Shown here piece by piece: positions 15,869 through 16,144 of a DNA stretch of 16,144 nucleotides (positions are counted from its first letter, which is position 1; the number at the start of each line of letters is the position of its first letter). Both the position numbers and the translations under genes were made by a program. The notes below the pieces were generated by a model. That model ran no database searches, had not been told where the DNA came from, and worked only from the letters and a program-made list of their open reading frames with translations. Origin of the DNA: Methylotenera_A sp036676175 (GTDB lineage Bacteria > Pseudomonadota > Gammaproteobacteria > Burkholderiales > Methylophilaceae); NCBI GenBank assembly GCA_036676175.1, contig JAKFDL010000085.1, forward strand, positions 1 to 16,144, in the 5' to 3' direction.

Positions 15869-16144
15869 GGGGAGCCGGAGCGTCCACGCCCCGAGGCCGT
15901 CGAGGAAGAGGACAGGCGCGCCGTTCGGGCCGGCATGGAGCCACCCGCTGACCTTCGAGATCCTCCGGTCGAGCCGCGCGAGGGTCTCCTGGAACGTCGG
16001 CGACTCCGGGATCCGCTCGAGCTGGGCTCGCTCGAAGACCAGGGCCCGCCCCTTGAGCGGGGGAGGCGTCGTCTCGGCCGCCACGAGGCGAAACCGTCCC
16101 GCCAGGATCTGGCGGAGGTAGTGGCCGACCTTCGGCGGCAGCGG
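15868..16144 (-). CDS. Internal fragment of an unknown protein from high-GC DNA
   Basis: The - strand frame beginning at 16144 is open for all 92 codons to the junction and enters the window already in progress. It reads PLPPKVGHYLRQILAGRF, continues through GRALVFERAQLERIPES, and reaches GWLHAGPNGAPVLFLDGLG and WTLRLPRYG. About nine in ten codons end in G or C, which is the pattern of a real gene in an organism with high GC content and unlike every other gene here. The peptide is mixed in composition and not repetitive. I recognise no family or motif. Neither start nor stop is in the window: a GTG at 16084 is only an internal candidate, and in this frame the sequence runs on past the junction into pyrH DNA, where it loses meaning. 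Confidence 0.55.

Noticed and set aside
15868..15936. N-terminal extension of PyrH with a Ser/Arg/Gly-rich peptide
   Set aside because: It is the GC-rich foreign DNA read in the pyrH frame. It has no resemblance to UMP kinase, and the same bases form a much better coding frame offset by one.

Overview
The window looks like a metagenomic or draft-assembly contig from a Gram-negative proteobacterium. Its gene content and protein style fit the Betaproteobacteria best, possibly a low-to-medium-GC member of the Nitrosomonadales/Methylophilaceae type. That placement rests on recognising the proteins, not on a search. Nearly all of the window is ordinary chromosomal housekeeping DNA, and I do not see an undescribed system in it.

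Layout. Positions 1-3474 are on the + strand. They hold the 3' end of a Maf/YceF nucleotide pyrophosphatase, an exported DUF4139 protein, a good intrinsic terminator, a 240-aa RsmI-like tetrapyrrole-methylase-family SAM methyltransferase, and an unrecognised secreted 283-aa protein whose arginine codon usage differs from its neighbours. Positions 3505-15867 are on the - strand. In transcription order they read pyrH (truncated), frr, uppS, cdsA, dxr, rseP, bamA, skp/ompH, lpxD, fabZ, lpxA, lpxB, rnhB. The two blocks converge with only 30 bases between them.

The - strand run is the classic conserved envelope-biogenesis cluster. PyrH and Frr serve pyrimidine nucleotide supply and ribosome recycling. 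Dxr and UppS make isoprenoid precursors and the undecaprenyl carrier. CdsA makes CDP-diacylglycerol for phospholipids. RseP is the sigma-E-type site-2 protease. BamA and Skp assemble outer-membrane proteins. LpxD, FabZ, LpxA and LpxB make lipid A and fatty acids. RnhB removes RNA from DNA. Several genes overlap or nearly touch (uppS/cdsA 8 nt, dxr/rseP ATGA, cdsA/dxr 4 nt gap, lpxD/fabZ 10 nt gap). Several starts are not ATG (uppS, dxr, bamA, perhaps skp). Both points suggest translational coupling.

The last 277 bases (15868-16144) do not belong with the rest. At about 15867 the pyrH reading frame stops matching UMP kinase in the middle of a conserved glycine motif. The DNA there changes abruptly to very GC-rich sequence with a different open frame. 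The simplest explanation is a chimeric assembly or library join to DNA from another, high-GC organism. Outside that tail there is no stretch over 300 bases without a gene, and I saw no tRNA, rRNA, CRISPR array, insertion sequence or phage gene.
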